Shown here: positions 23,314 through 39,900 of the stretch, piece by piece
Layout of the letters: every line of letters begins with the position of its first letter
How positions within the stretch are numbered: position 1 is the stretch's first letter
Origin: Scenedesmus sp. ARA3
Taxonomy: Eukaryota > Chlorophyta > Chlorophyceae > Sphaeropleales > Scenedesmaceae
DNA: 64,000 nt
Reading direction: 5' to 3'
NCBI GenBank assembly: GCA_004335835.1
Contig: RWJK01001897.1
Location: forward strand, 29,806-93,805
The notes under the pieces: generated by a model
What the model saw: only the letters and a program-made list of their open reading frames with translations
What the model was told of the DNA's origin: nothing
Database searches by the model: none
Translations under genes and position numbers: made by a program

Positions 23314-23593
23314 TGCTGTTGCCCAACAGCATTCCTTCAGCAGCTGGTCAACAAGCAGCAGCAGTCACAGCGCCACAGCACCTAAACATTGGTGGTATTG
23401 CATCACCAGGCCGTAACCACAGCAGCACAGGAGCACGCGCAAATGCATCCAAAGGGGACGTCAGCCCTTCTGATGTAGCAATTACACATGCAGAGGCAGC
23501 AATGCAGCAGCAGCAGCAGCAGCAACGACGCGGCAACCTGGACAATTATCATTGTGTCTCGCTAGCAGGTGGTGTGGCACCTCGCAGCGCTGC

Positions 23594-23628
<35 letters not shown>

Positions 23629-24295
23629 TTGATAGTCAGCAGCTCACAGAAGAGGAGGCAATGCAGCTTGTTGAAGAAGAGCTGCAGCAGCAGCTGCAGC
23701 CACAGCAGCAGCAGCAGCCGCAGCAGCAGCGGCATCATGAGGAGCAGCTGCAACAGCTGCAGCAGCTGCATGAGGACCTGCGAGGCAGGTCAAGCAGCGG
23801 CTCAGGCAGCAATGCAGCGGCAGCGGCAGCAGCAGCAGCAGCACTCATCAGTGGCGGCAGCAGCAGCCTTCTGCCGCAGCAGCAGGCAGCAGTGGACTGG
23901 TACATCAACACCTTTTACAACAGCTTTAAGGATAAGCCGTTAGGTACGATCGGCAGCTGCAGAAGCACAGAGGACTTGGAGGATTGGGCATGCGGCCGGC
24001 TACAAAACCGCAACAACAGAGCAGACAGGCACAGCACGGAAGACAGAGACAACCACACCAGCTTTGAGCAGTGGAGGGCAGTGAATGCGGCTAGCAGCGG
24101 CAGTGGTGCAACTTCTGCTGCAGGTGGCTCAGTAAGTGGGCGGGGCATGGGGTCTAGCGACAGCAGGGGTTCAGCTTTGGGGCGTGGGACTAGGGTTTTG
24201 GGGTCTGCTGCGGGCACAGTGAGTGATGCTGAGGAGAGGATGATGCATGGAAGGTCCACAAATGAGACGCTGTTTGAGGATATGCAGCATCTGGG

Positions 24296-24333
<38 letters not shown>

Positions 24334-24391
24334 GGGTGAGTCAGCGCCGGACACAGGAGATGCTTACTGAGGCAGACATGAAGCACTTTAG

Positions 24392-24434
<43 letters not shown>

Positions 24435-27130
24435 GGTGGCCAGCTGCAGTCAATGCAGCATGTGGCCTTTATGGTGCCGAGCGGTTCAGGTTCATTGGCC
24501 TCGCTGAACCCTTTCAAGGCTGGAGGGCCTGGAGTGTCCCATGCGGGCTCTGCAGTAAGCGCACCGGATGCTACTGCTTATGCGCTGCTGGAGCAGCTGA
24601 AGGTTGCAGAGGTGAGCAACAAGTGATGTGCATGCTACCAGCAGCGATTCAGCAGGGTGTGGGTGTGGTGCAGCATGCCAACCGTGGCATCCTTAGGCAG
24701 GGTCAACATGTGCTGCACTTATTTCACTGCAAGCAGAACTGCTGAGCCCAACAGACACCGCCTGCTCTATGACTCAGGCTGCCCTTCAAGAGCGGTGATT
24801 TAAAACACCATAAAATAACAGAGTAACATGCTACATGACTTTGTATAACATAGCATCGTAATGGTGCCGTTTGCAGGAGCTTCTGGGCAGGCATGGCCTG
24901 CTTGATGACTACCTCACACGATCCACGCAGCTGCTGTCAGCAGCTCCTTCCTCAGCCTACTCATCCCTGATCGGCGGCCGTACCTCTCTGCTGCAACAGC
25001 AGCAGCAGCAGCTGCAGCAGCGTGGCTGGCTGGCCGGCTGCGGCGGCTGGCTCGCCAGCTGCCTCTGCGGCAGCAGCCAGATGCGCCGCCGCAGCAGCAG
25101 CAGCAGGATCTTTTGCGAACCAGGTACAGCAGCAGCAGCAGGGCGCCCCGTCAGCGCCGCGTCCTCTGCTGCTGGCGGCAAAAGCGCGCCCGGCAGCAAG
25201 CGTGACTTGCGATCTGCGGCAGGCAGTAAGAGTGGCAAGAAGCAGATCTGGGAACCTGGGCCGGGGGAGATGCAGCCGCTGAAGACGGTGTGGTCTCCTG
25301 TGGCGGTGCTGCTGCTGCTTGGGTACCTTGCGGCGGCTGGCTACTACCTGTTTGTACGCTTTGTGACGGCATGGGACCTGGGAAACCAAGCCTGGTGAGT
25401 GTGTGAGGGGAAGATCCTGCCAAAATACCAGGAGAAAAGACGTTTGGATATGGGTGCAGGAAAGAGGCTTGCTGGTGCTTAGAGTGGGAGGGGATGGAAA
25501 GGACCTGCCTAATTCTTTCACCAGATCAGACCAGAATAACATATGCTGCAGCACACAGCTCAGCATCACTGCTGCAGACACCACTTGCCATTGCTGCGGT
25601 TGCTGGGCATAACCTGCCAAATACTGGTTCCCTTGTAGCAGGTGTCAGTCTATGTAATGAGAAATGCGGGTGAAGCTGCTGAGGCATAACCAGCCACATG
25701 CTAGCCCCTAAGCAACAGCTGTTATATAACATGTTACTTGCACGTTGTGTAACAATGCTGCTGCAGGTATGGTCTGCTGGTGCTGGGGGTTGAGATCCTA
25801 GGCATCACCCGCCAAATTCCAGTACATATCCAACAGTTGTTATAACGTGTTACTTGCACATTATGTGACATTGATGCTGCAGGTACGGCCTGCTGGTGCT
25901 GGGGGTGGAGATTTTAGGCATCACCAGTGTACTGCCTTACGCGCTGATGCTTTTGCGGTACACCACACAGACCAACTGCAAGTGAGTGGTGCTGAACTCT
26001 GGCAGCCCTGCGTGCACAGTGATGCCGAGTAACACCACTGCTTCAGAAAGCCTGTCTGCATACGATAATCAAACTCAATACTTGGACTAGGGAAGGTGCG
26101 GTGTTGCCGGCGGTCAATAACAGTCTGTGCCACCTTAATAAGGATGCTGGCGCCACTTCTGCTGCTGCTGCTGCTGCCGCAGGGGCTTCCCCAAAGACAA
26201 TGGCCGCACGCTGCTCCCCGAAGACAAGCGCTTCCATGTTCGTGTGCTGGTGCCCTGCTACAAGGTGAGGCAACCTTGCCGTTACATATCATCATGTCAT
26301 CCGCTTATGAAGCTACTGCCGTGTAGGGTGTGTCTGGCTTGTTGAGTGCTTCCCTGTGCAAGCGCTGGTGCCTTGCTGCAAGGTGCTACAAGGTGGGCCA
26401 CTTACAGCCTCTGGGCGTTGGCTCTGGGGAAGTGCAGGATGATTGTGTTGTTTGAGAACGAACAAGGGGTGTGCGCATGCTGTTGCCTTGCTGCAAGGTG
26501 CGCCAGCAGTCTTTGTCGATTCACTGTAGGGTGGATTCTACAAACACGAATTACTACAAGATGAATGGAAGTGGAATGTGCTTCAGAGCCTGAGCACAAT
26601 CCTGGCGGCAATCACCACCTAGCTCAACATGCAACCTTGCTGCTGCTGCCGCCGCAGGAGAGCCTTGGCACGATTGAGGCCACAGTGCAGGCGGCGCTTG
26701 ATGCGCAGATGCCTCCCAGCTGCAAGCGCACCGTGTACCTGTGCGATGATGGCAAGGACAAAGAGAAGAAGGCTTACATTGAGACACTGGCGCACTCGGG
26801 CTACAGCGTAGAGTGAGTACTGAACTTCAGCCTGCATGCGCTGAACTTCACTTTGAAGTTTTGCTTATTGCTGATTGTTGGTTGTGTGGGTGTGTTGGCT
26901 GTATCTGTGTGGTGATGGCAAGGACAAGGAGAAGAAGGCTTACATTGAGACACTGGCACACTCGGGCTACAGCGTAGAGTGAGTGATGAACGGATCACTT
27001 CCGTCTGAAGCTCTGCGAGCACTTCAGCAGTTAGTCCGCTTTGGTGGCACAAAAGCTGATCAAAGGTTCAAGTTGCGGCTGCCTTTCTGCTGCTGCCTTC
27101 AGTCTGTGCTGCTGCTGCCGCTGCTGCTGC

Positions 27131-27169
<39 letters not shown>
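21378..27169 (+). CDS. Membrane family-2 glycosyltransferase (chitin/cellulose-synthase type), truncated
   Basis: Seven phase-consistent exons: 21378-21594, 22068-22787, 23205-24611, 24877-25394, 25883-25981, 26183-26264 and 26658-26812. The first is open at its 5' side and the last at its 3' side. About 950 residues of Gln/Ser/Ala-rich, presumably cytosolic sequence come first. Two membrane segments follow (SPVAVLLLLGYLAAAGYYLF; YGLLVLGVEILGITSVLPYA). Then the GT-A fold of GT2 begins: HVRVLVPCYKES, LGTIEATVQAAL, and VYLCDDGKD with the DDG nucleotide-sugar motif. The acceptor-binding D,D and QxxRW motifs are absent because the sequence runs into the 50-N gap. Chitin, hyaluronan or another wall polymer synthase are all possible. 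Four exons have partial copies in adjacent introns. Confidence 0.7.
23097..23150 (+). repeat. Exon echo: 5' end of GT2 exon 3 plus acceptor
   Basis: TTGCAG/GAGGT(A/G)CTGTCCAATGC with GGGCACCTGGAT is present here and again at the real exon start, 23205, about 106 bp downstream. Confidence 0.8.
25715..25815 (+). repeat. Exon echo: start of GT2 exon 5 with upstream intron
   Basis: The block of intron plus CTGCAG/GTATGGTCTGCTGGTGC repeats at 25831-25930 with point differences. The copied unit includes at least 50 bp of intron (TGTTACTTGCAC...), so the duplication spanned the acceptor. The copy diverges after GGCATCACC. Confidence 0.8.
26345..26500 (+). repeat. Two decayed echoes of the end of GT2 exon 6
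   Basis: GCTGGTGCCTTGCTGCAAGG (near 26362) and CTGTTGCCTTGCTGCAAGGT (near 26480) resemble the end of exon 6, CTGGTGCCCTGCTACAAGGT at 26247-26266. Each covers only about 25-40 bp. Confidence 0.5.
26905..26990 (+). repeat. Exon echo: 3' end of GT2 exon 7 plus donor
   Basis: Nearly exact copy of 26737-26820, from GGTGATGGCAAGGACAA to GTAGAGTGAGT, complete with the donor. It lies 170 bp downstream. Confidence 0.85.
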
Positions 27170-27219
27170 NNNNNNNNNNNNNNNNNNNNNNNNNNNNNNN
27201 NNNNNNNNNNNNNNNNNNN
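27170..27219. other. Assembly gap (50 N) joining two truncated genes
   Basis: A pure CTG run stops at the gap edge. The left side ends inside a plus-strand glycosyltransferase gene and the right side begins inside a minus-strand LHC exon. The true gap must hold the catalytic half of one and most of the other. Confidence 0.95.
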
Positions 27220-27780
27220 GGCAGTGTCCCAGCCGTAGTCACCGGCGAACTCGCCAGTGAGGTAGGCGGGGGTGTCGCCCTCAGAGAAGGGGCCTGCGGG
27301 GCGCACAGCAGCAGAGCGGGAGTGACGGGTAAGTGGGGACGTTTGTGTGAGATACTGCTAGATCTTGGCTTCTGTAATGTATTAAGAAACAGTTTAAATA
27401 ATACGGAAAGCTGTACACGGCTGCAACACATCCTGCACGGCAGTGCTGAACTGCTTCTGCCGAAATCTTGCTGAGAGCTCGAGAAACTCACCCAGGAACT
27501 TGGGCCTGTCGGGGCCATACCACTCAATAGCGGCGCGGGTCACCTGGCGGGTGGCCTGCACAGAAAGCAAGGCAAGTCTGGTAAGCTCCTGCTAGACAAT
27601 GCTCACAGCTACGCCAGGGCTGGATCTCCTTATCAATAGCTGCATTTGGATAGAAGAAACAACGTTGCGGGCAGTGAAGGCTGCGTACTGGCGCCTGCTG
27701 CGAGGCAGAGGGAAGATTTCGTGACGCACCCTGGTTGCAGCGGCCTTGGTGGCCACAGCCTGCTTGAGTGCGAATGCCAT
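27220..27780 (-). CDS. LHCII chlorophyll a/b-binding protein, 5' part only
   Basis: Three exons join in phase to the first 63 residues: 27780-27730 ([17 protein letters not shown]), 27555-27492 and 27293-27220. Exon 1 is the transit peptide. Exon 2 reads [13 protein letters not shown], which contains the WYGPDR motif needed for LHCII trimer formation. Exon 3 reads [21 protein letters not shown] up to WDTA. This is the canonical N-terminal region of LHCBM-type major antenna proteins; the next expected residues (GLSADPETF) are lost in the 50-N gap. The product binds chlorophylls in thylakoid photosystem II antennae. The exact LHCBM isoform cannot be told from this part. Confidence 0.88.
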
Positions 27781-28703
27781 TTTTGGTTGTTTGTGTTGGG
27801 GTTGGGCTCGGGAGTGTTCTCGACCGGGTCAACGTCTCTGAGCGGTGTGCCTCAGCTTATATCTCAGCACCAACAGGACTGGAAAGGGTTCAGGGCTTGC
27901 TTGAGATCACCTTCGCGTGATGGACACGAGATCATCATTCGCATCAACACCTTTGCGATACTTATGCATCTTTCAAGCGTTTATTTTGTGAAGTGGCGCC
28001 CGTCTGTTTTGGTTGGTCAAATCTTGAACGTCGTGGGCGTCGCAAGTCTCACTCTTTCAGAGCTGCAGCCTTCGTTTCAGATCGCATTTGATTTATTGTC
28101 CAGATTTGGTTGTATTATGTCACACAAGCAGCACGAGCAAGGTGTTTCTTGCCAGTGACCTTCAACAACGTTGAAGGACGTTTGTTCATTTCTAGTTCAA
28201 GCGAAGGTAAGCTTAGGTTCCCTTTATTTGTCTGTATACAAGCTATATGCATATTGTGGAGACTGCATCGCCGAAGTCCTGCATCATCAAAAAGCACTGC
28301 AGCAGCTGCCTATCTGCAGAGATATGTGCACATGCTGGACACATACCATCCCGAGCATTCTTGCTAGATATACCGGTAATGAACATGTGTGTTTACAAGC
28401 ATACATAACTGGATTCTGCACTGACTGCTAACTCAAAAGCAGCAGCTCAACAAGGCCACCAGCTGCAACCCACACCTGCTAGACCTGCATGGCTGTCTAT
28501 GCAAACCAAGTTGCAATGGCACGGCACGCCAACCACGTCCTGCACAAGCAGCATGCACAGCATGCAGCAGGCTGAGGTCTGGCTTGCTCAATGCTGCTGC
28601 TGAGAGGCTGCTCGCTGCCTGACATGCCACACACTTGAAGTACAAGCGGTCAACCATGCGTCTGCAACATACAGCACAGCAGAAACGTCCGCACATGCCT
28701 CAT
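27781..28703. other. LHCII promoter region and DUF1997 3' region
   Basis: A TATA-like ATATAAG (minus strand, about 27862-27856) lies 76 bp before the LHCII start codon. No gene was seen in the rest; both flanking genes are on the minus strand. A TTACA (TGTAA on the minus strand) near 28393 could be the poly(A) signal of the DUF1997 gene. Confidence 0.4.
27856..27862 (-). promoter_or_regulatory. TATA-like box of the LHCII gene
   Basis: ATATAAG on the minus strand, 76 bp upstream of the ATG at 27780. The position suits a short 5' UTR. Confidence 0.5.
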
Positions 28704-29049
28704 CTACTGCTGCGCTGGCAGCACCTCCGGCTGTTGCTGCTGCTGCTGCTGTCGCTCCTGCGCTTGCTGAAGCTGCTGCTTGCCCGCTGCCACTAAGCTT
28801 CCTGCAGGCAGGGCCTGCCGCGCCTGCGTGCTGCTTCCTGCAGCCCAGCGGCCATAATCTGTTGCAAGCAGCTCCAGGAAGCTCGGCAGCAGCGCCTGCA
28901 TCACCAGCTTGGCTACAAGGCTTGCTGTTGTTGACAGCAGCGGCCCAGGCACGATGCTGAGGGGGTGTGGCATGCGCAGCGTCATGCTGAGTTTGACTTT
29001 GCAAGCCAGCGAGCTCGTGCGCTGCCAAGCAGGCGGCTGCGGCTCAACC

Positions 29050-29083
<34 letters not shown>

Positions 29084-29918
29084 AATCTGCCAGAGCAGTG
29101 ACGCCCTCTGCAGCGACCGGCTCCTGCTGCTGCTCAACAGCAGATGCAGAGCTGGCGGCGGCTGCACCAGCAGCCGCAGTGCTGCTACTGCTGCTTGCGA
29201 TGCTGCTGGCATCCGCGCCACTGCTGCTGTTGGATGCGGCTGCATCGGCTGCTGCCTCTGGCGTAACTAGTGCTGCTGGCTGTGTCACTTTGCTGCTCAT
29301 GTTGGCTGTGAGGTCAACTTTAAACTCCTGGTCAAACCTTGGGTCGCCGATGACTAGGCGGTTGGCACGGAAAGTGACCTGCAGGAACACCACAATCAAA
29401 CCAAGAGCAGCAGGGTGTGACGACTTTGGTTGATGCACAAAGTGGAAGGCCAGGTGCTCTAGCAAAGCAAAGCACACCACTCACATACGTGTGCACAGCC
29501 AATGGATACAGCCCACTCCTGTGTGCACGCCCATCTGCTGCAGCGGTGCAATTGCAAAATGTACGACGCCATGCCTGATGTGGGCTGCACACCTGGGACA
29601 CCCCTGCTTTGTAACGCAATGTGTTCGACTCTGCTTGTTCTGTTCACAAATGCATTGAAACCTGGCGACAACAGCAACGCCATTCCCACCTGGCCGTGCA
29701 TGCCGTCAATACACTGCCAGCAGCTCCAGGTCTCAGATCAAGCCTAAAAACACTGTTACAAAAGACTAAACCACTATAAGCCACCCACCTGGCCATGTGT
29801 GTCGTCAATGTCCACATACACCACCAGCAGCGGCTCCAGGTCAACGCCCAGCAGGTCACGCATGGGGATGCGCAGCAGGAATGCGCCAGCACCACTCACA
29901 GGCGGCGCTGCGCCGTCA

Positions 29919-29956
<38 letters not shown>

Positions 29957-29975
29957 ACTGGAAGCTGCATGCTCA

Positions 29976-30036
<61 letters not shown>

Positions 30037-30529
30037 CATTCAAGCTGGCAGCGCTGCTGCTACTGCTGCCGCTGTCTGACGGCTCAGAGAGGTCCCGCAT
30101 AACTGGCTGGAGGCTAGTAGCAGCACTGCTGCCGCTGCCGCTGCCGCTGCCGCTGCCGCTGCCGCTGCCGCTGCCGCTGCCGCTGCCGCTGCTGTCACTT
30201 TCATCTGCATCACTGCTGCCTCCCAGCACCGCATCGAGCCCCTGCTGCTGCTGCTGCTGCTGCCGCTGCTGCTGCATGGCTGCCTTGCGCTGTGCCCGCT
30301 CTGCTTTCTGCGCTGTCAGGAGCTTAGTGAGCAGCGCTTCTACATCAGTGCCTGGGGCAAGCCGAGTGATGAGCTTTGGGTCTAACACACTGTACTGCTC
30401 TAGTGGCAGTGCCAAGTAAGCCTGCACTGACCTGGCAAGTGCCTCAGGCGGTACAGCTGCACCGCTGCTGCCATTGCTGCTCTTTGACTGCTTGCCGGTC
30501 AGCTGCTGTAGCCAAGAAGAGCCTGGCGA

Positions 30530-30560
<31 letters not shown>

Positions 30561-30647
30561 GCAGGCTGCTTTGAATGGTGCTTGTGCCCGTGAGTCTTGC
30601 TGCTGCTGTGTGCGACAGTGTGGTGCTGGGCGCTGCTGCTGCCGTTG

Positions 30648-30685
<38 letters not shown>

Positions 30686-31159
30686 ATCACAGCTGTGAGA
30701 AGCTGCTCTGAGGGTTTCCTGTGTAAACAGCAACATGAGCAGCCACACAGATTGCAGTCCTGTGGTCAGCAAGGCTGTTTGCACGCTTGCAGGGCACTGC
30801 AGCAGCAATGAGCGCTGCGCAAGGATAGCTGTAGGGCATGTACAGCGTCAAGTGCGTCACATGCATCACTGTTGCAGTGCTGTGTTGCTGAAAGAGTGGC
30901 CACTGGCATTGCACACACAATTGCTTTAGTGTCGGAGTGTGCAAGGTGAGACGAGGGCGCGTGAAAGCAGCCTCCAAGCCGCAACATGCACGATGGCATT
31001 GACTAAGCCACACTCAAATGGTGCCACACAAGGTGCTGTTGTATAATCTTACCTTGACAGGTACACTGCTTGATGCCTTGGCACCAAAACTAATCAGCTT
31101 GCTTGGCCCAGATGCTGCTAGCCCTGCCACGCCAGTCTTAGCACCCGCAGTGCCGCTGC

Positions 31160-31199
<40 letters not shown>

Positions 31200-31553
31200 T
31201 TGCTTGGCCCCCTTGCCGTTATTTGGCTGCCGCACTCTGTTGTATGTGCCTAGGATCTTGTTGATTGCTGCTATTGCTGCTTCCAGCGCTGCTACACTGC
31301 CGCGGTCTGGCCCTCGCTGTGCATGCATAACAGTCAGCTGCCGATGCCGGCTGCTACTGCTGCCGCTGCTGTGGGAGTTGGCCAGGTGGTAGGGTGGGCT
31401 AGTAAGCATGTTAAGCACTGTAAAAGGTTGCAGTGGAGCCTGCACATGCTGTGTATTTGCTGCATGATAGCTGCAAGGTGCAGCTGCAGTGCGGCTGCTG
31501 CGCCGCCCTTGGCAGCAGCAGCTGCTACTACTGCTTGAGTGCAAGGCTTGCAT
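28704..31553 (-). CDS. DUF1997-family protein, probably plastid
   Basis: Three exons join in phase to 701 residues: 31553-31053, 30718-29789 and 29378-28704. The conserved pieces of this cyanobacterial and plant family are split by Ser/Ala/Gln repeats. They are SVQAYLALPLEQYSVLDPKL, then FLLRIPMRDLLGVDLEPLLV, then VTFRANRLVIGD, then LRMPHPLSIVPGPLL with LVMQALLPSFLELLATDYGR and W. That final block, with bulky residues then (A)ADYxRW, is the family signature. The N-terminus (MQALHSSSSSSCCCQGRRSS) is basic and Ser-rich, suiting a plastid transit peptide. The biochemical function is unknown. A (GCCGCT)n run at 30130-30188 encodes a Gly-Ser repeat. The gene is divergent from the NAGK gene, with 380 bp between the starts. 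Confidence 0.65.
30129..30190. repeat. (GCCGCT)n hexanucleotide coding for Gly-Ser repeat
   Basis: About ten tandem copies of CTGCCG read on the minus strand as alternating Gly-Ser within the DUF1997 protein. It is the only long hexamer run in a window dominated by triplet repeats. Confidence 0.8.
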
Positions 31554-31933
31554 CGCTATGAGTTATCCGAATAACGTAAGAAACGCGTGCGTATAAGGTT
31601 CTGTACTGTCTGTTGAACTGAGCTTCCTGCTGCTTTGATGGTGCTGTGATGTACTGCTGTGGCATGTGTGGGCACCAGGAGGGCCCTGCGAACCGATATC
31701 AATCACCCCAACCACAGACAATCGTTTACGGTCAGCGTTCTCGGGTGGTAACTGCAGTTGATCACCACGAGGGTTGTGGCGAGTGTAGGCCCTGAAACGT
31801 GAGCCCGGGACACAGCGAAAAGGCGCAATCCAAACTCAAACTTCGGCGATCAACGCAAAAATACTTTGTTTAGCTGAGTGCTGCAAATTGGCAGCAAGTG
31901 AACGTGAAAAAGCCCTGAACAAGCCCTGCACAC
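31554..31933. promoter_or_regulatory. Divergent promoter between DUF1997 and NAGK genes
   Basis: 380 bp separate two opposite start codons, so both promoters must lie here or overlap. The sequence is less repeat-rich than its surroundings. No certain TATA element was identified. Confidence 0.5.
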
Positions 31934-36320
<4,387 letters not shown>

Positions 36321-36940
36321 GCAAGCGCAACAGCAGCAGCTGCAGTCAACGAAGATTCAATCTGACCTGAGCAAAGATGTCGGCAGCTTCGGCATAACGC
36401 AGCAAGCAGCACTGACGGCGCAGCAGACTGCAGGAATGGCAGTGAATGCTGCAGCTTGTTGGCTGGGCACAGGCTTCAGCAGACAGACGGCTATGGATGC
36501 GTGCCAGAAGCCTGGATTCTCAGCATCGGACAAATTGTGTCGAACAATTCCTGAATTGCAGTGGGCACTGGCGTTCCAGATGTGCAGCATTGGTGCCGTG
36601 TTGCACCACAGGCTGTGATGATACGCAAAATGTGCCGACTCACCTGCACAAAGCGTCAGATGTGCAGGGCCTGCACGCATGGTTTACTTTGGTTGCGTTC
36701 AGCTTTCGGAGTAGATTGCGATACTTGGGGCTTGCGGGAGCACGTGGTAACCTCTGACCTGGCACAGTTGAAGCCCTAGTTGACACCCGCCTTGTGAAGA
36801 GGCTATCATCTCGACGGTGTGTCGAACAACAGATTTCAGGCTTGCTCAACTCAAAGGTCGCAACGAACAGGGTGTCTGCTGTTGTATCTCTTGCCAACCA
36901 ACTCATCGGCTAGCAATTGCGAGTTGATCGGCCTGCTTGA
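36321..36940. other. Intergenic, NAGK to sulfotransferase
   Basis: Both neighbours are on the plus strand. No gene was recognised; the small ORFs have no conserved features. Confidence 0.4.
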
Positions 36941-39900
36941 ATGCTGAGAGTGCAGTGGCTTTTGACATTATGCCTCCTGTCCATGGCAAGCCTTGCGGCT
37001 GTTACACTGCTGGGCCTTTTTTCAGCTGTGTGGCGCTACAGCATCAGCGGCACCCAACCACCAGCAGCAGGTACACACAGGAAGGAATCAGCGTTCGCCA
37101 GGCTGCTTCTCACAGCACACCAGTTGCTGATGAACTACTTGAACCTTCAGCACCAGCCTGTTGAGTCTGCCACTTGCTTGCAGGTGGCGGCAAAGCCGCT
37201 GCGGCACTTGCAACAAAGCAGTTGCATGCTATAGCTGCCCAGCTGGACCCAGACTTGATGAGTCAGCTTCCTGAAGGCTTCCTGCCCAACTACAGAACAC
37301 CCTGCTGGCACAGACCGACACAACAGCAGCAGCATGCCAGTCCTGCAAGCCACCTCAACCTACCCCCTGGCTCTGCAGCTGACCGCACCCCTCAAGCAGC
37401 AGCAGCAGCAGCAGTAGCATTGGAAGGCAGTGCAGAGCTGCTGCAAGCAGTTAAGCAGTTGCAGCAGCATCAGCAGCAGGAGCAGGAGCTGCAGTGCCTG
37501 CCGTACTTCCACATCCTGGGATCGTTCCAGTCGGGGGCATTCAGCCTGTACAGCATGCTGGAGCAGCATCCAGATGTAGCAAAGGTGCGAAGCTGCTTAT
37601 TTTACACATCAACTCATCTTAGACCATGTGTCCATACTGTTGTAGCTCATACGCCGCGTTCAGTTGGCATCACATCACGCATCTCCTCGACAGTGAGCAG
37701 AAGCAGCATGCATACAGGTTATCATGAGGTTAAGGATGGCTGTGGTGCGAGATGTTCAACGCATCCCATGTAGTGGCATGCACTCGCAATTTGCTGGCAG
37801 CAGCAGTGTGGACATGCCCATGGCCTGTTCCACGCCTGTTCTACAGCATGACTTCCATCTGCTTCACATGCTAAAAAAAACTCTGAAAACCGCATGTTAA
37901 CAGCATGCTGGAGCAGCACCCTGACATAGCAAAGGTGTGCAGCTGCAGGAGGTGCATGCGCAAGTGTTGCAGAATCTCAAATTTTGAAAACTGTGGTAAA
38001 AGTTGCTCAGACCATGCCAGGCAGCGGCATGCACATGCATTATGTTGAAAGTGGCCGTGTTGAATCAAGCCATATGCTGCTCGTGGCTGTTTCATGCTGC
38101 TGTGTCTTCCTGTGCCAAGCCAAACTCTTATGGCACAGTTGTGAGCAAAGAGCGAAAGCAAACTACCTGCTTCAGCTTGCTGTTCTGGTGTCAAAGTGTG
38201 CTGCATCTGTGCTGCCCTCTGCTTTGCACCACAGGCCCACAACCCCCGGCCACACTTCTGGGCGGAGCACGATAAGAACCTCAGCAGCTACATGGCAGAG
38301 CTGCAGGGTGCACTGCCCTACATGCAGCAGCGGCCAGGCAGCGCCCTGCTTGGGGACGCCTCTGAGAGCAGCTTTGCATTCTACATGGCAGCAGGTGCGG
38401 TCACAATGAGCACCGTGATCTTGAACACAACTGGCAGTGTGGAGAGTGGTTTGCCTGCATGCGCAGCGGCCAGGCAGCGCCCTGCTTGTGGACGCCTCTG
38501 AGAGCAGCTTTGCACTCTACATGGCAGCAGGTGCGGCGCGAAAGCTTGCAGTGCTGGACACAACTTGCACCTTGCAGCGGCAGGTGACCGGACGGCACTG
38601 CTGAGGCTGAGCATGGCTGCTGCATCATCCAGCCCAGCAGCAGCGCATTACAGGTGTTTTCAAGCAGCCATTTTAGCTCCTGCGAGTTACAGGTGTTTTC
38701 AAGCAGCCATCTGTGCTTCCGCAGGCCAGTGCAGGCTGCCAGCTGGGAGCATAATCACTGAAACCTCCCCATGCCAACACATCAAAAGTGTCATCACGCC
38801 CGTCACGCTGCTGCCTGTTCCTGGTCTGGTTTGCAGGCCTGCGGGGGCACCGTGTGTGGCTGCGCACACTGCAGCCGTGCCAGGAGCGCTGCGCTGGCAG
38901 GCTGCAGGAGCCGCAGCTAGGGCACTGCAAGGAGGCTTGCTGGCAGAACGCGACACATGCTGACCGTACAGTGAGACTGTACCATGATTGGTGTGCTGTG
39001 CTCTGGTGACACCCATGCGCAGCACCAGCCAGCACGATATGTCTGCACATACTGTCTGTGTTGCTGCAGTGATCAGACACAAAGTCGTGTTTTTTCATTC
39101 TTGGGATTGGCTGGAGCAGCCGCTGCTGCAGCAAAGGTTTATGGCTGCCCAGGGGCTTGGGGTACAGTTGCTTGAGCAGTACGTTTGGTAGCATTTGCTG
39201 CCGTAACCAAGGGTGCTGTGTTCTTGCTGTGTTGGATTACAGGTTGCTGCCAAGCTAAGGCTGCCACGTTGGCAGCTCGACACTCCACTGCTGATGAAGG
39301 CTGCATACAGTGGCCGCAATCCTGTTGGTGCTGCTGCTGTGTATGGCAGTGCTACCACCGGCTTGAGCATGAGCAGGTACCGGCAAGCTGCAGCAGCTGC
39401 AGCTGCTGCTGCTGTGCCAAAGCTGGTTGTACTGCTGCGTGATCCTGCACAGCGCCTGCTGAGCTCCTTTTTGGAGTACGGGCACTACACAAGCAAGTAG
39501 GTGCCAGCAACACACTGGCCCATGAGTGTGCTGTTCTGCTGCCTTCTTTGTTGCCAGTGGTGCATAATGCTACGAGCTGCTGCGGCTTCTGTGTTCCCAG
39601 CAAGCCCACACTGCAAGCATAATGCCTGCATAGCCTCAAACCAAGCCAACTCAAGTAGGCACCCATAAGGTCCAGCAGCAGCATTGTATAACACATGCTG
39701 TGCGCTGCTGTGCACAACTGTGCTGTGCAGGTATGGCGATGGGCCGGAGGGCTTCCTTGCGTTTGTGAAGGAGCAGCTGGCTGCATTTGAGGGCTGCGTA
39801 GCACGGCATGGCAGCCTGGAGGAGTGTGTGCTGCTGTTTGAGAGCTTGGACACTGCCAATGAGAAGGTGTTCTTCCATTGTGACCAGGTGAGCGCCAATT

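Noticed and set aside
29799..30419. 206-codon plus-strand ORF with Leu runs
   Set aside because: Antisense to DUF1997 exon 2. The minus-strand reading contains the conserved YSVLDPKL and LLRIPMRDL blocks.
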